NCBI RefSeq assembly: GCF_001293465.1
Contig: NZ_JSYZ01000014.1
Span: forward strand, 62,001-126,000
Direction of reading: 5' to 3'
DNA length: 64,000 bases
Source of the DNA: Pseudomonas asplenii
GTDB lineage: Bacteria > Pseudomonadota > Gammaproteobacteria > Pseudomonadales > Pseudomonadaceae
The translations under genes were made by a program, and so were the position numbers. A model generated the notes under the pieces. That model saw nothing but the letters and a program-made list of their open reading frames with translations, made no database searches and had not been told where the DNA came from. Within the stretch, counting starts at the first letter, position 1; every line of letters begins with the position of its first letter. This document shows positions 49,881 to 63,292 of the stretch, one piece after another.

Positions 49881-50414
49881 TTGAAGCTGCTGATACTCGA
49901 TCGCGACGGGGTGATCAACCAGGACTCCGACGCCTACATCAAGTCGGTGGAGGAGTGGATTCCGATCCCCGGGTCGATCGAAGCCATCGCGCAGTTGAGC
50001 AGGGCGGGCTGGACGGTCGCCGTGGCGACCAACCAGTCCGGCATCGCCCGCGGCTACTACGACCTCGCGACCCTGGACGCCATGCACGAGCGCCTGCGCT
50101 CGCTGGTGGCGCAACAGGGTGGCGAGCTCGGGCTGGTGGTGTATTGCCCCCATGGGCCGGACGAGGGCTGCGATTGCCGCAAGCCCAAGCCGGGCATGCT
50201 CAGGACCATCGCCGCGCATTATGGCGTTGAACTGGCTAGGCTATGGTTTGTCGGCGACAGCCTCGGTGACCTGGAGGCCGCCAGCGCCGTCGATTGCCAG
50301 CCCGTTCTGGTAAAGACCGGCAAGGGCGAAAAGACCCTGGGGAAAACCCTGCCGGTGGGCACGCTGATCTTTGACGATCTGGCGGCCGTCGCGGCTGAGC
50401 TTATCCACAACTAG
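49881..50414 (+). CDS. gmhB: D-glycero-beta-D-manno-heptose 1,7-bisphosphate 7-phosphatase
   Basis: HAD phosphatase in ADP-heptose synthesis for the LPS inner core. The 177-residue protein begins KLLILDRDGVINQDSDAY with motif I and carries a zinc-type Cys/His cluster in CPHGPDEGCDCRKPKPG. Motif IV is VGDSLGDLEAA. The start is TTG at 49881 with GAGGA upstream; no ATG is better placed. Co-directional with glyS and plsC. Confidence 0.96.
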   Translation: MKLLILDRDGVINQDSDAYIKSVEEWIPIPGSIEAIAQLSRAGWTVAVATNQSGIARGYYDLATLDAMHERLRSLVAQQGGELGLVVYCPHGPDEGCDCRKPKPGMLRTIAAHYGVELARLWFVGDSLGDLEAASAVDCQPVLVKTGKGEKTLGKTLPVGTLIFDDLAAVAAELIHN

Positions 50415-50497
50415 CGCCTTTCTGACTTCCTGATCAAGGACTGTTCAGGGGTTCACTTATTAACAGGCGGGCAATGCCCGCAACGGTAAATGTCGCT

Positions 50498-51268
50498 ATG
50501 TCGATCCTGCAGGCCATCAGAACCTTTTTCTTTTACCTGCTGCTGGGCACCAGTTCGCTGCTGTGGTGCTCCCTGAGCTTTTTCGTCGCGCCGTTCCTGC
50601 CGTTCAAGGCGCGCTATCGCTTCATCAACGTGTACTGGTGCCGCTGCGCGCTGTGGCTGACCAAGGTATTCCTGAATATCCGGGTCGAGGTGCAGGGTGC
50701 ACACAACGTTCCCGAGCGGCCCTGCGTGATTCTGTCGAACCACCAGAGCACCTGGGAAACGTTCTTCCTGTCGGCCTATTTCTCGCCCTTGAGCCAGGTG
50801 CTCAAGCGTGAGTTGCTCTACGTGCCGTTCTTCGGCTGGGCCATGGCCATGCTGCGGCCGATCGCCATCGACCGGGACAACCCGAAGGAAGCGCTCAAGC
50901 ACGTGGCGAAAAAGGGCGATGAGTTGCTCAAGGACCACACCTGGGTGCTGATCTTTCCGGAGGGCACTCGCGTGCCCTACGGTACCATCGGCAAGTTTTC
51001 CCGCGGTGGTACGGCGCTGGCGGTGAATGCCGAGCTGCCCGTGCTGCCGGTAGCCCACAATGCCGGCAAATTCTGGCCGAAGACCGGTTGGGCGAAGAAA
51101 CCGGGCACCATCACCGTGGTGATCGGCGCCCCGATGTACGCCGAAGGCACCGGCCCACGGGCCATTGCCGACCTGAACGAGCGGGTCCAGGCCTGGAACG
51201 AGAACGCCCAGCGTGAGATGGGTTCACTGCCGCCTGTAGCGGCTGCCGAAGCACCCAGCGCCGCCTGA
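50498..51268 (+). CDS. plsC: 1-acyl-sn-glycerol-3-phosphate acyltransferase
   Basis: Makes phosphatidic acid from lysophosphatidic acid at the inner membrane. The 256-residue protein has an N-terminal membrane segment, motif I ILSNHQSTWETFF (H-x4-E) and motif III FPEGTRVPYG. The start MSILQAIRTFFFY is used; the eight codons upstream are not needed. Corresponds to the P. aeruginosa gene next to gyrB; here a cassette separates the two. Confidence 0.95.
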   Translation: MSILQAIRTFFFYLLLGTSSLLWCSLSFFVAPFLPFKARYRFINVYWCRCALWLTKVFLNIRVEVQGAHNVPERPCVILSNHQSTWETFFLSAYFSPLSQVLKRELLYVPFFGWAMAMLRPIAIDRDNPKEALKHVAKKGDELLKDHTWVLIFPEGTRVPYGTIGKFSRGGTALAVNAELPVLPVAHNAGKFWPKTGWAKKPGTITVVIGAPMYAEGTGPRAIADLNERVQAWNENAQREMGSLPPVAAAEAPSAA

Positions 51269-51396
51269 CCGATCTGTGGATAACTTGTGCACAAGATTTT
51301 GATATTTCTTGAAATAGCCACGTAAGTAAATGATTTATATACTTATTTCTCTGTATGACTATTCAATGTAAATCGTGCATAAGTTTTTTCGAGCAA

Positions 51397-51427
51397 TAAA
51401 AAAACCGGCTTTCATGCCGGTTTTTTC
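51397..51427. terminator. bidirectional terminator between plsC and the MFS gene
   Basis: AACCGGC-TTTCAT-GCCGGTT flanked by A-run and T-run (AAAAAAACC ... GGTTTTTT) works on both strands. It lies between convergent plsC and the MFS gene and marks the left limit of the MFS/GMC/LysR cassette. Confidence 0.93.
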
Positions 51428-51442
51428 ATGCCTGTGAATCTC

Positions 51443-53065
51443 TCAGACCTTGTCGATATCCACATCCCGGGTTTCTTTCAGGCAGAACAGCCCGACCACC
51501 AGGCTCACGCCGGTGATCAGCACCGGATACCAGAGGCCATAGAAGATATCCCCAGTGTAGACCACCAGGGCGAACGACACGGTCGGCAGGAAGCCACCGA
51601 ACCAGCCGTTACCGATATGGTAGGGCAGGGACATGGAGGTGTAGCGGATCCGGGTCGGGAACAGTTCGACCATCACTGCCGCCAGCGGACCGTAGGTCAT
51701 GGTCGCGATCAGGATCAGCAGCACGATCAGCAACACCACCATCGGCTGGTTCACCGTCGCGGCCTCGGCCTTGGCCGGGTAGCCGGCCTGGCTGATCGCC
51801 GCGCGCATGGCCGCCTCGTCGAAGCCGTTGATCTTCTGCGCGCCCACGGTGACCGTCACCTCGCTGCCCGCTGCAGCCGACTGGGAACTGTAGGGCAGGC
51901 CCTGCTTGACCAGGAAGGTCTTGACCTTGTCGCAGGGGCTGTCGAAACGCGCCTTGCCCACCGGGTCGAACTGGAAGGTGCAGCCGGCCGGGTCGGCCGT
52001 CACCACGATCGGTGCCTGCCGGCTGGCGGCATCGATCTGTGGGTTGGCGTAATGGCTGAGGGCCTTGAACAGCGGGAAGTAGCAGACCGTCGCCAGCAGC
52101 AGGCCCATCATCAGGATCGGCTTGCGCCCGACCTTGTCCGAAAGCCAGCCGAACAGCACGAAGAACGGCGCACCGATCACCACGCTGATGATCAGCAGGG
52201 TGTTGGCCTGGCCCGGGTCCATCTTGAGCATCTGGGTCATGAAGAACAGGACATAGAACTGCGCGGTGTAGAAGGTCACCGCCTGCCCGGCATTGATACT
52301 GAAGAGGGCGGTGAGAACGATCTTCAGGTTCTGCCAGGAGCCGAAGGACTCACGGATCGGTGAATGGCTGGCCTTGCCCTGGGCCTTCATTTTCACGAAG
52401 GCCGGTGACTCGTGCATGCTCATGCGAATCCAGGTGGAAATAGCCAGCAGGACGATCGACAGCAGGAACGGCAGCCGCCAGCCCCAGGTTTCGAACTGGT
52501 CACCGCTGATGTAGCGGCTGGCCAGGACCACCAGCAGCGACAGCAACAGGCCGAGGGTGGCCGTGGACTGGATCCAGCCGGTGTGGAAACCGCGCTTGCC
52601 GGCCGGCGCGTGTTCGGCCACGTAGGTCGCGGCGCCGCCGTACTCGCCCCCCAGCGCCAGGCCCTGGAGCATGCGCAGCAGCACCAGGATGATCGGCGCG
52701 GCGATGCCGATACTGGCGTAGGTCGGCAGCAGGCCGACGGCGAAGGTCGACAGGCCCATCAGTATGATGGTCATGAGAAAGGTGTACTTGCGGCCGATCA
52801 TGTCCCCCAGCCGGCCGAACACCAGCGCACCGAAGGGCCGCACCAGGAAGCCGGCGGCGAAGGCCATCAGGGCGAAGATGAACGCCGTGGTGTCGTTGAC
52901 CCCGGCGAAGAACTGCTTGCTGATGACGGCGGCCAGGGCACCGTAGAGAAAAAAGTCATACCACTCGAAAACCGTCCCGAGGGATGACGCAAAAATGATC
53001 CGGCGCTCTTCCTTGCCGCTGCTGGCGGAGACAGACGCCGACTGTTGCTGGATGTAGTCCGACAT
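51443..53065 (-). CDS. MFS transporter, metabolite:H+ symporter family
   Basis: A 540-residue MFS permease of the MHS branch (ASSLGTVFEWYDFFLYGAL at the start, LGGEYGGAATYVAEHAP in loop 4, GWLSDKVGRKP). Between the two six-helix halves it has an extra periplasmic-type loop of about 100 residues (roughly 355-450) with two Cys, in AGCTFQFDP and DSPCDKVKT, which is larger than in most MHS proteins. The loop may bind a ligand or form a disulfide. Next to a GMC oxidoreductase gene and a LysR gene, it probably imports that enzyme's substrate, which is unknown. Confidence 0.88.
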   Translation of the reverse strand: MSDYIQQQSASVSASSGKEERRIIFASSLGTVFEWYDFFLYGALAAVISKQFFAGVNDTTAFIFALMAFAAGFLVRPFGALVFGRLGDMIGRKYTFLMTIILMGLSTFAVGLLPTYASIGIAAPIILVLLRMLQGLALGGEYGGAATYVAEHAPAGKRGFHTGWIQSTATLGLLLSLLVVLASRYISGDQFETWGWRLPFLLSIVLLAISTWIRMSMHESPAFVKMKAQGKASHSPIRESFGSWQNLKIVLTALFSINAGQAVTFYTAQFYVLFFMTQMLKMDPGQANTLLIISVVIGAPFFVLFGWLSDKVGRKPILMMGLLLATVCYFPLFKALSHYANPQIDAASRQAPIVVTADPAGCTFQFDPVGKARFDSPCDKVKTFLVKQGLPYSSQSAAAGSEVTVTVGAQKINGFDEAAMRAAISQAGYPAKAEAATVNQPMVVLLIVLLILIATMTYGPLAAVMVELFPTRIRYTSMSLPYHIGNGWFGGFLPTVSFALVVYTGDIFYGLWYPVLITGVSLVVGLFCLKETRDVDIDKV

Positions 53066-53224
53066 GAGTGATGTCCTCGGCCTCGTGGGCCACAGTGATT
53101 ATTCTTGTTGTTCCACTGTGGACTCCGGCTGACTGCCACCGGAGTCCGTGTCTTGCTCGTTACCGATCTTCCTTTTGACCGCTCCTGTCATCCGCCTGAA
53201 CAGCGCAATCCGCACCGCCTGCTC

Positions 53225-54862
53225 CTACAGGATTGTGGATAACTCCGCCGCAGGCGTCCGGACATCTGCCAGGATCATCTGCGCCGCCTTCTCGGCAATC
53301 ATCACCGTGGGCGAACAGGTATTGCCCGAGGTGATCTGCGGCATGATCGAGGCATCGGCCACTCGCAGGCCCGGTACCCCATGCACCCGCAAGCGGGCAT
53401 CGACGACGTCCTGCACGCCGTGGCCCATGCGACAGGTACCCACCGGGTGAAAGATGGTGGTGCCGATCTTCGCCGCCGCTTCGTGCAGCTGTTCCTCGCT
53501 TTGCAAGGCCGGGCCGGGCAGGTACTCCTCGGGGGCAAAGCGGCGCAGGGCAGGGGAGGCGACGATGCGTCGGGTCAGGCGAATCGCCTCGGCGGCGACC
53601 TTCAGGTCCTCGGGGTCACTGAGGTAATTGGGGTCGATCAGCGGAGCAGCGCCCGGATCGGCCGAACGGATGTCGATGCGCCCGCGGCTCTGCGGACGCA
53701 GATTGCACACCGAAGCAGTGAACGCCGGAAAGCGATGCAGCGGCTCGCCAAAGCGCTCCAGCGACAGCGGCTGCACGTGGTATTGCAGGTTCGCCGACGT
53801 CTGCTCCGGGCTCGATTTCACGAACGCGCCCAGTTGACTCGGCGCCATCGCCAACGGACCACTGCGGTCGTAGAGATATCGCAGGCCCATGCCGGCCTTG
53901 CCCCACAAGCTATTGGCCATCTGGTTGAGGGTCCGGGCATTGCTGAGCTTGTAGATCAGCCGCAATTGCAGGTGATCCTGCAGGTTGCCGCCGACCCCCG
54001 GCAGTTCGTGGCGCACGCCGATCCCCAGGCTCTCCAGCAGCGGTCGCGGGCCGATCCCGGAACGTTGCAGAATCCCCGGCGAACCGACCGAACCGGCACA
54101 CAGGATGATTTCCCGACGGGCCGGGAACAGATGTTCTTCGCCTTGCCAGCGCGCCAGCACCGATGTTGCCCGACCTTTTTCCAAGTTGACCCGGTCGACC
54201 TGCACGCCGGTGAGGACGGTCAGGTTGGGGCGCTTGAGTACCGGCCGCAGGAACGCCTTGGCCGAATTCCAGCGTACCCCGGAGCGCTGGTTGACCTGAA
54301 AGTATCCACAGCCCTCATTATCCCCCGTATTGAAATCACTGACACTGGCGATACCGTTTTCAGCAGCCGCCTCACGGAACGCATCGAGAATCGGCCAGGA
54401 ATAACGCTGCTGTTCCACCCGCCACTCACCGGTGTCGCTGTGGAACTCCCCACTGCCGCCGAAGTGATTTTCGCTGTGCTTGAACAGCGGCAACAGGTCC
54501 TTCCAGGCCCAGCCCGGATTGCCCTGTTCGGCCCAGCGGTCATAGTCGTGGGCCTGGCCACGCATATAGATCATGCCATTGATCGAGGAACAGCCACCGA
54601 GCACCTTGCCCCGTGGATAACTCAGGCTGCGGCCCTGCAGGCCGGGTTGCGATTCGGTCTTGAAGCACCAGTCGGTGCGTGGGTTGCCGATGCAGAACAG
54701 ATAGCCGACGGGGATGTGGATCCACGGGTAGTTGTCCCGGCCACCGGCTTCGAGCAGCAGCACGTTGTTGCTCGGGTCGGCGGACAGCCGATTGGCCAGC
54801 ACGCAGCCAGCTGGCCCGGCACCGACGATCACGTAGTCATAAGGCAAATGGGCAGATGCCAT
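53225..54862 (-). CDS. GMC-family FAD-dependent oxidoreductase (choline dehydrogenase-like)
   Basis: A 545-residue glucose-methanol-choline oxidoreductase. The FAD-binding motif is YVIVGAGPAGCVLANRLS at the N-terminus, followed by the GMC signature GGCSSINGMIYMRG. The C-terminal catalytic part is IFHPVGTCRMG and TSGNTCSPTVMIAEKAA. The substrate is an alcohol that cannot be named. It is 159 bases upstream of the MFS gene on the same strand and divergent from a LysR regulator, so probably one catabolic unit. Confidence 0.93.
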   Translation of the reverse strand: MASAHLPYDYVIVGAGPAGCVLANRLSADPSNNVLLLEAGGRDNYPWIHIPVGYLFCIGNPRTDWCFKTESQPGLQGRSLSYPRGKVLGGCSSINGMIYMRGQAHDYDRWAEQGNPGWAWKDLLPLFKHSENHFGGSGEFHSDTGEWRVEQQRYSWPILDAFREAAAENGIASVSDFNTGDNEGCGYFQVNQRSGVRWNSAKAFLRPVLKRPNLTVLTGVQVDRVNLEKGRATSVLARWQGEEHLFPARREIILCAGSVGSPGILQRSGIGPRPLLESLGIGVRHELPGVGGNLQDHLQLRLIYKLSNARTLNQMANSLWGKAGMGLRYLYDRSGPLAMAPSQLGAFVKSSPEQTSANLQYHVQPLSLERFGEPLHRFPAFTASVCNLRPQSRGRIDIRSADPGAAPLIDPNYLSDPEDLKVAAEAIRLTRRIVASPALRRFAPEEYLPGPALQSEEQLHEAAAKIGTTIFHPVGTCRMGHGVQDVVDARLRVHGVPGLRVADASIMPQITSGNTCSPTVMIAEKAAQMILADVRTPAAELSTIL

Positions 54863-54995
54863 GAGGACCTCGCCTTTATTGTTCTTGTATCAGCCCATGT
54901 TATTGATTAGTTTCGGGATGAAAACCTTCGTTTTTGCGCAAGTGCTGTGCGTTTTCAAGCAGGCAGGTGAACCCCACGATTCACAAGGAAGCTCA

Positions 54996-55883
54996 ATGTT
55001 TGACTGGAACGATCTGCGTTTTTTTCTCGAACTGCAGCGCAGCGGCCGCCTGCTGACCGCGGCCAAGCGGTTGAATACCACCCACAGCACCGTGGCCCGG
55101 CATATCGAGACCATCGAGCAGAGCCTGGGCACCGCGCTGTTCGTCCAGCATGCCCAGGGCTACGAGCTGACCCCCGCCGGCCAGGCCCTGCTCAAGCATG
55201 CCGAAGCCATGGAAAACGTGGCACTGCTGGCCCAGGAAGAGATCACCCAGGCCATCGCGCCGCTGGGCAAGATCCGCCTGGGGGTCACCGAAGGCATCGG
55301 CATCATGTTTCTCACTTCGCGCCTGGGGGCGCTGTTCGAGCGCTATCCGGGGCTGGAGGTGGAACTGGTGGCAGTACCGCGCTTCGTCAGCATCCTCAAC
55401 CGCGAGGCCGAGATCAGCATCCATCTGGACCGCCCCCACGCCGACATGCTGATCACCCGCAAGCTCACCGACTACCGCCTGGCCCTCTACGCCAGCCCGG
55501 CCTACCTGGCCCGGGCGCCCCGCCTGGAAACCCGTGACGATCTCTCGGAGCACCAGTGGATCGGCTATGTGGATGACCTGCTGTTCAGCCAGGAGCTGCT
55601 GTTCCTCGACGACTTCTGCCGCTCGCCGAACGTGACCCTGCGCAGCACCAGCGTGGTCGCCCAGCAGATCGCCGCCCGGGCCGGACTGGGAATTGCGGTG
55701 TTGCCCAACTACATGGCCAAGGATGATCCGGAGCTGGTGCGGGTACTGCCGCAGGAGACGATCCAGCGCAGCTACTGGATCAGTACCCGCCGTGAGTTGC
55801 ACAAGTCGGTGCGGTTGCGGGTGGTGTGGGATTTTCTGTTGGCGCTGTGTGCCCAGGAACAAGCGGTGTTGCTGGCCGAATGA
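54996..55883 (+). CDS. LysR-type transcriptional regulator of the GMC/MFS cassette
   Basis: A 295-residue LysR protein with an HTH at FDWNDLRFFLELQRSGRLL, then TAAKRLNTTHSTVARHIETI. The start at 54996 has AAGGAA upstream; the longer frame from 54861 overlaps the GMC start region and is rejected. It is divergent from the GMC gene, 133 bases apart, and probably controls it. A strong terminator follows. Confidence 0.92.
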   Translation: MFDWNDLRFFLELQRSGRLLTAAKRLNTTHSTVARHIETIEQSLGTALFVQHAQGYELTPAGQALLKHAEAMENVALLAQEEITQAIAPLGKIRLGVTEGIGIMFLTSRLGALFERYPGLEVELVAVPRFVSILNREAEISIHLDRPHADMLITRKLTDYRLALYASPAYLARAPRLETRDDLSEHQWIGYVDDLLFSQELLFLDDFCRSPNVTLRSTSVVAQQIAARAGLGIAVLPNYMAKDDPELVRVLPQETIQRSYWISTRRELHKSVRLRVVWDFLLALCAQEQAVLLAE

Positions 55884-55889
55884 GGCAAT

Positions 55890-55917
55890 AAGAAAGCCCG
55901 CTTGCGCGGGCTTTCTT
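55890..55917. terminator. bidirectional terminator between LysR gene and gyrB
   Basis: AAGAAAGCCCGC-TT-GCGGGCTTTCTT-type perfect hairpin with A and T flanks, lying between the convergent LysR and gyrB stops. It forms the right limit of the cassette that begins at the terminator near 51397. Confidence 0.93.
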
Positions 55918-55937
55918 GAGCAACGAACCACCGGGAA

Positions 55938-59463
<3,526 letters not shown>

Positions 59464-59498
59464 CTAGCGTGTGCTGAACATATAAAGGAGGGGCACGG

Positions 59499-60602
59499 TT
59501 ACAGGCGCATCGGCATGACGACGTAGGCCGAGTCATCGTTGTCCGATTCCTGCAGCAGCGCACTGCTGTTGGAGTCGGACAGGATCAGGCGCACCTGCTC
59601 GGTGGTCATCACGCCCAGCACGTCCAGTAGATAGCTGACGTTGAAGCCGATTTCCAGGGAGCCGCCGTTGTAATCGACGCCCACTTCTTCTTCCGCCTCT
59701 TCCTGCTCGGGGTTGTTGGCCTGGATCTTCAATTGACCACTGGCCAGTTGCAGACGGATGCCGCGATACTTCTCGTTGGACAGGATCGCGGTACGGCTGA
59801 AGGCTTCGCGCAGTGCCTGGCGGTCACCCAGTACCAGCTTGTCCCCGCCTTTTGGCAGGACGCGCTCGTAGTCGGGGAACTTGCCGTCGACCAGCTTGGA
59901 GGTGAAGGTGAACTCACCGGTGGTGGCGCGGATGTGGTGCTGACCCAGCACGATGCTGACGTTGCCTTCCGGCTCGGTGAGCAGGCGGGCCAGTTCCAGG
60001 ATACCCTTGCGCGGCACGATCACCTGGTGACGATCCTGCTGGCCGATGTCGGCCTGCATGGAGCACATCGCCAGGCGGTGGCCGTCGGTGGCCACGGCAC
60101 GGATCACGCCGGCGGACACTTCCAGCAGCATGCCGTTGAGATAGTAACGCACGTCCTGCTGGGCCATGGCGAAGCTGGTGCGCTCGATCAGGCGACGCAG
60201 CTTGCTTTGCTCCAGGCTGCAGGTCAGCGAACCCGGGCCTTCTTCCACAGTCGGGAAATCGTTGGCAGGCAGGGTCGACAGGGTAAAGCGGCTGCGGCCG
60301 GCCTTGACCACCAGTTTCTGCTCGTCGACCTTGATGTCGATCAGGGCATCGTTCGGCAGGCTCTTGCAGATATCCATCAGCTTGCGCGCCGGTACGGTGA
60401 TCTCACCGGGTTCGGCAGGCTCTTCGAGCTGGACGCGGCCGACCAGTTCGACTTCGAGGTCGGTACCGGTCAGCGACAGTTGCTGGCCTTCGACGACCAG
60501 CAGCACATTGGAGAGCACCGGCAAGGTCTGGCGGCGCTCGACGACGCCTGCGACCAGTTGCAGGGGTTTCAACAGGGCTTCGCGTTGAATGGTGAAATGC
60601 AT
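59499..60602 (-). CDS. dnaN: DNA polymerase III beta sliding clamp
   Basis: Ring-shaped processivity clamp. The 367-residue protein has the three-domain pattern (MHFTIQREALLKPLQLVAGV at the start, the loop VVPRKGILELARLL, and the C-terminal strand ending AYVVMPMRL that holds the hydrophobic peptide-binding pocket). Between dnaA and recF. Confidence 0.99.
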   Translation of the reverse strand: MHFTIQREALLKPLQLVAGVVERRQTLPVLSNVLLVVEGQQLSLTGTDLEVELVGRVQLEEPAEPGEITVPARKLMDICKSLPNDALIDIKVDEQKLVVKAGRSRFTLSTLPANDFPTVEEGPGSLTCSLEQSKLRRLIERTSFAMAQQDVRYYLNGMLLEVSAGVIRAVATDGHRLAMCSMQADIGQQDRHQVIVPRKGILELARLLTEPEGNVSIVLGQHHIRATTGEFTFTSKLVDGKFPDYERVLPKGGDKLVLGDRQALREAFSRTAILSNEKYRGIRLQLASGQLKIQANNPEQEEAEEEVGVDYNGGSLEIGFNVSYLLDVLGVMTTEQVRLILSDSNSSALLQESDNDDSAYVVMPMRL

Positions 60603-60640
60603 GGTCTAGTCCCTTGCCTTAATAAGCTGCGCTGCAATTC

Positions 60641-62173
60641 TCAAGTGGTCAGTGTACGCAGCAGGTTCTTGTAGTCCTCGCGGATGTCCGCGTCGGATTC
60701 CTTTAGTTCGTTGATCTTGCGGCATGCGTGCAAGACAGTGGTGTGGTCGCGCCCACCAAACACATCGCCGATTTCCGGCAGGCTGTGGTTGGTCAATTCC
60801 TTGGACAGGGCCATGGCGACCTGACGCGGACGAGCGACCGAGCGCGAACGGCGCTTGGACAGCAGATCGGAAATCTTGATCTTGTAGTACTCGGCCACGG
60901 TCCGCTGGATGTTATCCACAGACACCAGCTTGTCCTGCAGGGCCAGCAGGTCCTTCAGCGATTCGCGGATCAGCTCGATGGTGATCTCTCGCCCCATGAA
61001 GTGCGAGTGGGCGATCACCCGCTTCAGTGCGCCTTCGAGTTCGCGTACGTTGGAGCGAATACGCTGGGCAATGAAGAACGCCGCGTCATGGGGCAGTTCG
61101 ACCTTGGCCTGGTCGGCCTTCTTCATCAGGATCGCCACGCGGGTTTCCAGCTCGGGCGGCTCCACCGCAACGGTCAGGCCCCAGCCGAAACGCGACTTCA
61201 GGCGCTCTTCCAGGCCTTCGATTTCCTTGGGATAGCGGTCACTGGTGAGAATCACCTGCTGGCCGCCTTCGAGCAAGGCGTTGAAGGTGTGGAAAAACTC
61301 TTCCTGGGAACGCTCCTTGCGTGCGAAGAACTGAATGTCGTCGATCAGCAGGGCGTCCACCGAACGGTAGAAGCGCTTGAACTCGTTGATGGCGTTCAAC
61401 TGCAGCGCCTTGACCATGTCGGCGACGAAACGCTCCGAATGCAGGTAGACCACCTTGGCATTCGGGTTCTTCTTCAATAGATGGTTACCCACAGCATGCA
61501 TCAAGTGGGTCTTACCGAGACCGACGCCACCATACAGGAACAGCGGGTTGTAGCCATGCTTGGGGTTGTCCGCCACCTGCCACGCCGCAGCGCGGGCCAG
61601 CTGGTTGGACTTACCCTCGACGAAGTTCTCGAAGGTGAAGGTACGGTTCAGGTAACTGGTGTGCTTGAGTGCGCCCTCGACCTGGACCGTGCGCTGTTCG
61701 GCACGTACCGGAGCCTGCTGCGCGGCGGCGCCGGCCATCGGATCGAAACTGTCGCGGGACGGCTCTTCGCTGGCCTCCGCCACTTCCTTCTGGCTGGCGG
61801 GTGGCGGGGTCGGCGTTGCCACCGGTGCAGTCGGTGTAGCCGCCGCGGCGGCAGCCGCACTGGCGGCCAGGGCCTGGGAAGCCGCGGCAGCCAGAGGAGC
61901 ATTCGGTGCAGCACGCGGCGCCGAACTGCGTTTGCTGCCTATTAATAAGGAAAGGGCAGGCGCCATGCCGTTGCCATGCTCGTTCAGCAGCTCAAGCAAA
62001 CGTCCCAGGTACTTTTCGTTCACCCAGTCGAGCACAAAACGGTTCGGTGCATAGACACGCAACTCGTCGCCTTCGGCTTCGACCTGTAGTGGACGGATCC
62101 AGGTGTTGAATTGCTGGGCAGGCAGCTCATCACGCAGAAGCTCCACGCACTGCTGCCAAAGTTCCACTGACAC
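60641..62173 (-). CDS. dnaA: replication initiator DnaA
   Basis: AAA+ initiator protein that opens oriC. The 510-residue protein has domain I ([20 protein letters not shown]), a long Ala/Pro-rich domain II linker (residues ~85-165), Walker [20 protein letters not shown], Walker [17 protein letters not shown], and the DNA-binding signature [20 protein letters not shown]. oriC lies directly upstream. Confidence 0.99.
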   Translation of the reverse strand: MSVELWQQCVELLRDELPAQQFNTWIRPLQVEAEGDELRVYAPNRFVLDWVNEKYLGRLLELLNEHGNGMAPALSLLIGSKRSSAPRAAPNAPLAAAASQALAASAAAAAAATPTAPVATPTPPPASQKEVAEASEEPSRDSFDPMAGAAAQQAPVRAEQRTVQVEGALKHTSYLNRTFTFENFVEGKSNQLARAAAWQVADNPKHGYNPLFLYGGVGLGKTHLMHAVGNHLLKKNPNAKVVYLHSERFVADMVKALQLNAINEFKRFYRSVDALLIDDIQFFARKERSQEEFFHTFNALLEGGQQVILTSDRYPKEIEGLEERLKSRFGWGLTVAVEPPELETRVAILMKKADQAKVELPHDAAFFIAQRIRSNVRELEGALKRVIAHSHFMGREITIELIRESLKDLLALQDKLVSVDNIQRTVAEYYKIKISDLLSKRRSRSVARPRQVAMALSKELTNHSLPEIGDVFGGRDHTTVLHACRKINELKESDADIREDYKNLLRTLTT

Positions 62174-62739
62174 GGATATCCCCTAAGTTGAAAGCCGGTA
62201 AGGCAAAAACAAGCGGCCATTGTACCGGCAGGCCGAGCACTTATCCACACGTCGATTGCAGGCAGAGCCCGGCGAATCAATCTCTTATCTGTGAACAAGG
62301 CGACCAGCGGTATGTGAATAAGCCCTGTGGATAACAGCCCTTGAGGGCGTTGCACAAGTGTGATCGAAAGTCTGTGGACAACCCGCCTGTGGATAACCTC
62401 TCTTTCCACACACAACTTATTCGCCGGCGCAGCACAGGCAGGGCACCGTTTCCCCACCGTGTTGTCATTCTCTGTACAGTAGGTGTTTCCTGGCCTCAAG
62501 CCAGTTATCCACAGATGCTCGCGAGCTAAGCTTTTATAAGCTTTACAGAAAAGCTTTAAATAATTCGCTTCTTTATTTCTATGTCTGGAGCTCGTGTTGA
62601 TCAAGCCCGGGAACGAGAAATACCTATAGGAAGGAAAAGCTGGTTGGAAATTGACCTGAAGGCTTGCTTTCTCTAGAATCGCCGATCTCTTAAAACGGGG
62701 GCCATTCCGGCCCGTTGTGACGAACCAGGTAGCAACGCC
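62174..62739. other. chromosomal replication origin oriC with DnaA boxes
   Basis: The 566-base gap between dnaA and rpmH, the usual place of Pseudomonas oriC. Perfect TTATCCACA boxes are at 62241-62249 and 62505-62513 (plus strand) and at 62326-62334 and 62388-62396 (minus strand). One-mismatch boxes are at 62313-62321 and 62373-62381. The AT-rich stretch 62530-62585 next to the last box is a likely DNA-unwinding element. The rpmH promoter occupies the right end. Confidence 0.95.
62651..62679 (+). promoter_or_regulatory. sigma-70 promoter for rpmH-rnpA
   Basis: TTGACC and TAGAAT are separated by 17 bases, a near-consensus spacing, about 60 bases ahead of the rpmH start and pointing away from oriC. 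It probably drives rpmH, rnpA, yidD and yidC. Confidence 0.75.
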
Positions 62740-62874
62740 ATGAAACGTACTTTCCAACCCAGCACTATCAAACGCGCCCGCACCCACGGTTTCCGTGCTC
62801 GCATGGCAACCAAGAACGGTCGTGCCGTCCTGTCGCGCCGCCGCGCCAAAGGTCGTGCCCGTCTGTCGGTTTGA
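62740..62874 (+). CDS. rpmH: 50S ribosomal protein L34
   Basis: The complete 44-residue L34: [20 protein letters not shown], then [20 protein letters not shown] and the end RLSV. Highly basic and of exact family length. First gene of the rightward unit beyond oriC. Confidence 0.99.
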   Translation: MKRTFQPSTIKRARTHGFRARMATKNGRAVLSRRRAKGRARLSV

Positions 62875-62887
62875 TATTCCGGCTTTG

Positions 62888-63292
62888 GTGGTGAGTCAGG
62901 ACTTCAGTCGGGAAAAGCGTCTGCTTACTCCACGACATTTCAAGGCGGTCTTTGACTCCCCTACCGGCAAGGTTCCGGGGAAAAACCTCCTGCTCCTTGC
63001 GCGCAACAACGACCTCGATCATCCCCGGCTGGGGCTGGTTATCGGTAAAAAGAGCGTCAAGCTCTCCGTTGAGCGCAATCGCCTCAAACGTGTGATGCGC
63101 GAATCGTTCCGTCTGCACCAGGATTTACTGGCAGGCTGGGACATTGTTATCGTCGCGCGCAAAGGTTTGGGGGACGTAGAAAACCCCGAATTGATTCAGC
63201 ATTTCGGTAAGCTGTGGAAACGCCTGGTTCGTAATGCACCAGCTGCCGCAGTCAAAACCGAATCTGCAGGGGTAGACAGTCCAGATGCGTAA
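62888..63292 (+). CDS. rnpA: ribonuclease P protein component
   Basis: Protein subunit of RNase P, which matures the 5' ends of tRNAs. The 134-residue basic protein contains the RNA-binding RNR block ([20 protein letters not shown]). I take the GTG at 62888 ([18 protein letters not shown]); GTG at 62891 is equally possible. Overlaps yidD by 8 bases. Confidence 0.96.
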   Translation: MVSQDFSREKRLLTPRHFKAVFDSPTGKVPGKNLLLLARNNDLDHPRLGLVIGKKSVKLSVERNRLKRVMRESFRLHQDLLAGWDIVIVARKGLGDVENPELIQHFGKLWKRLVRNAPAAAVKTESAGVDSPDA

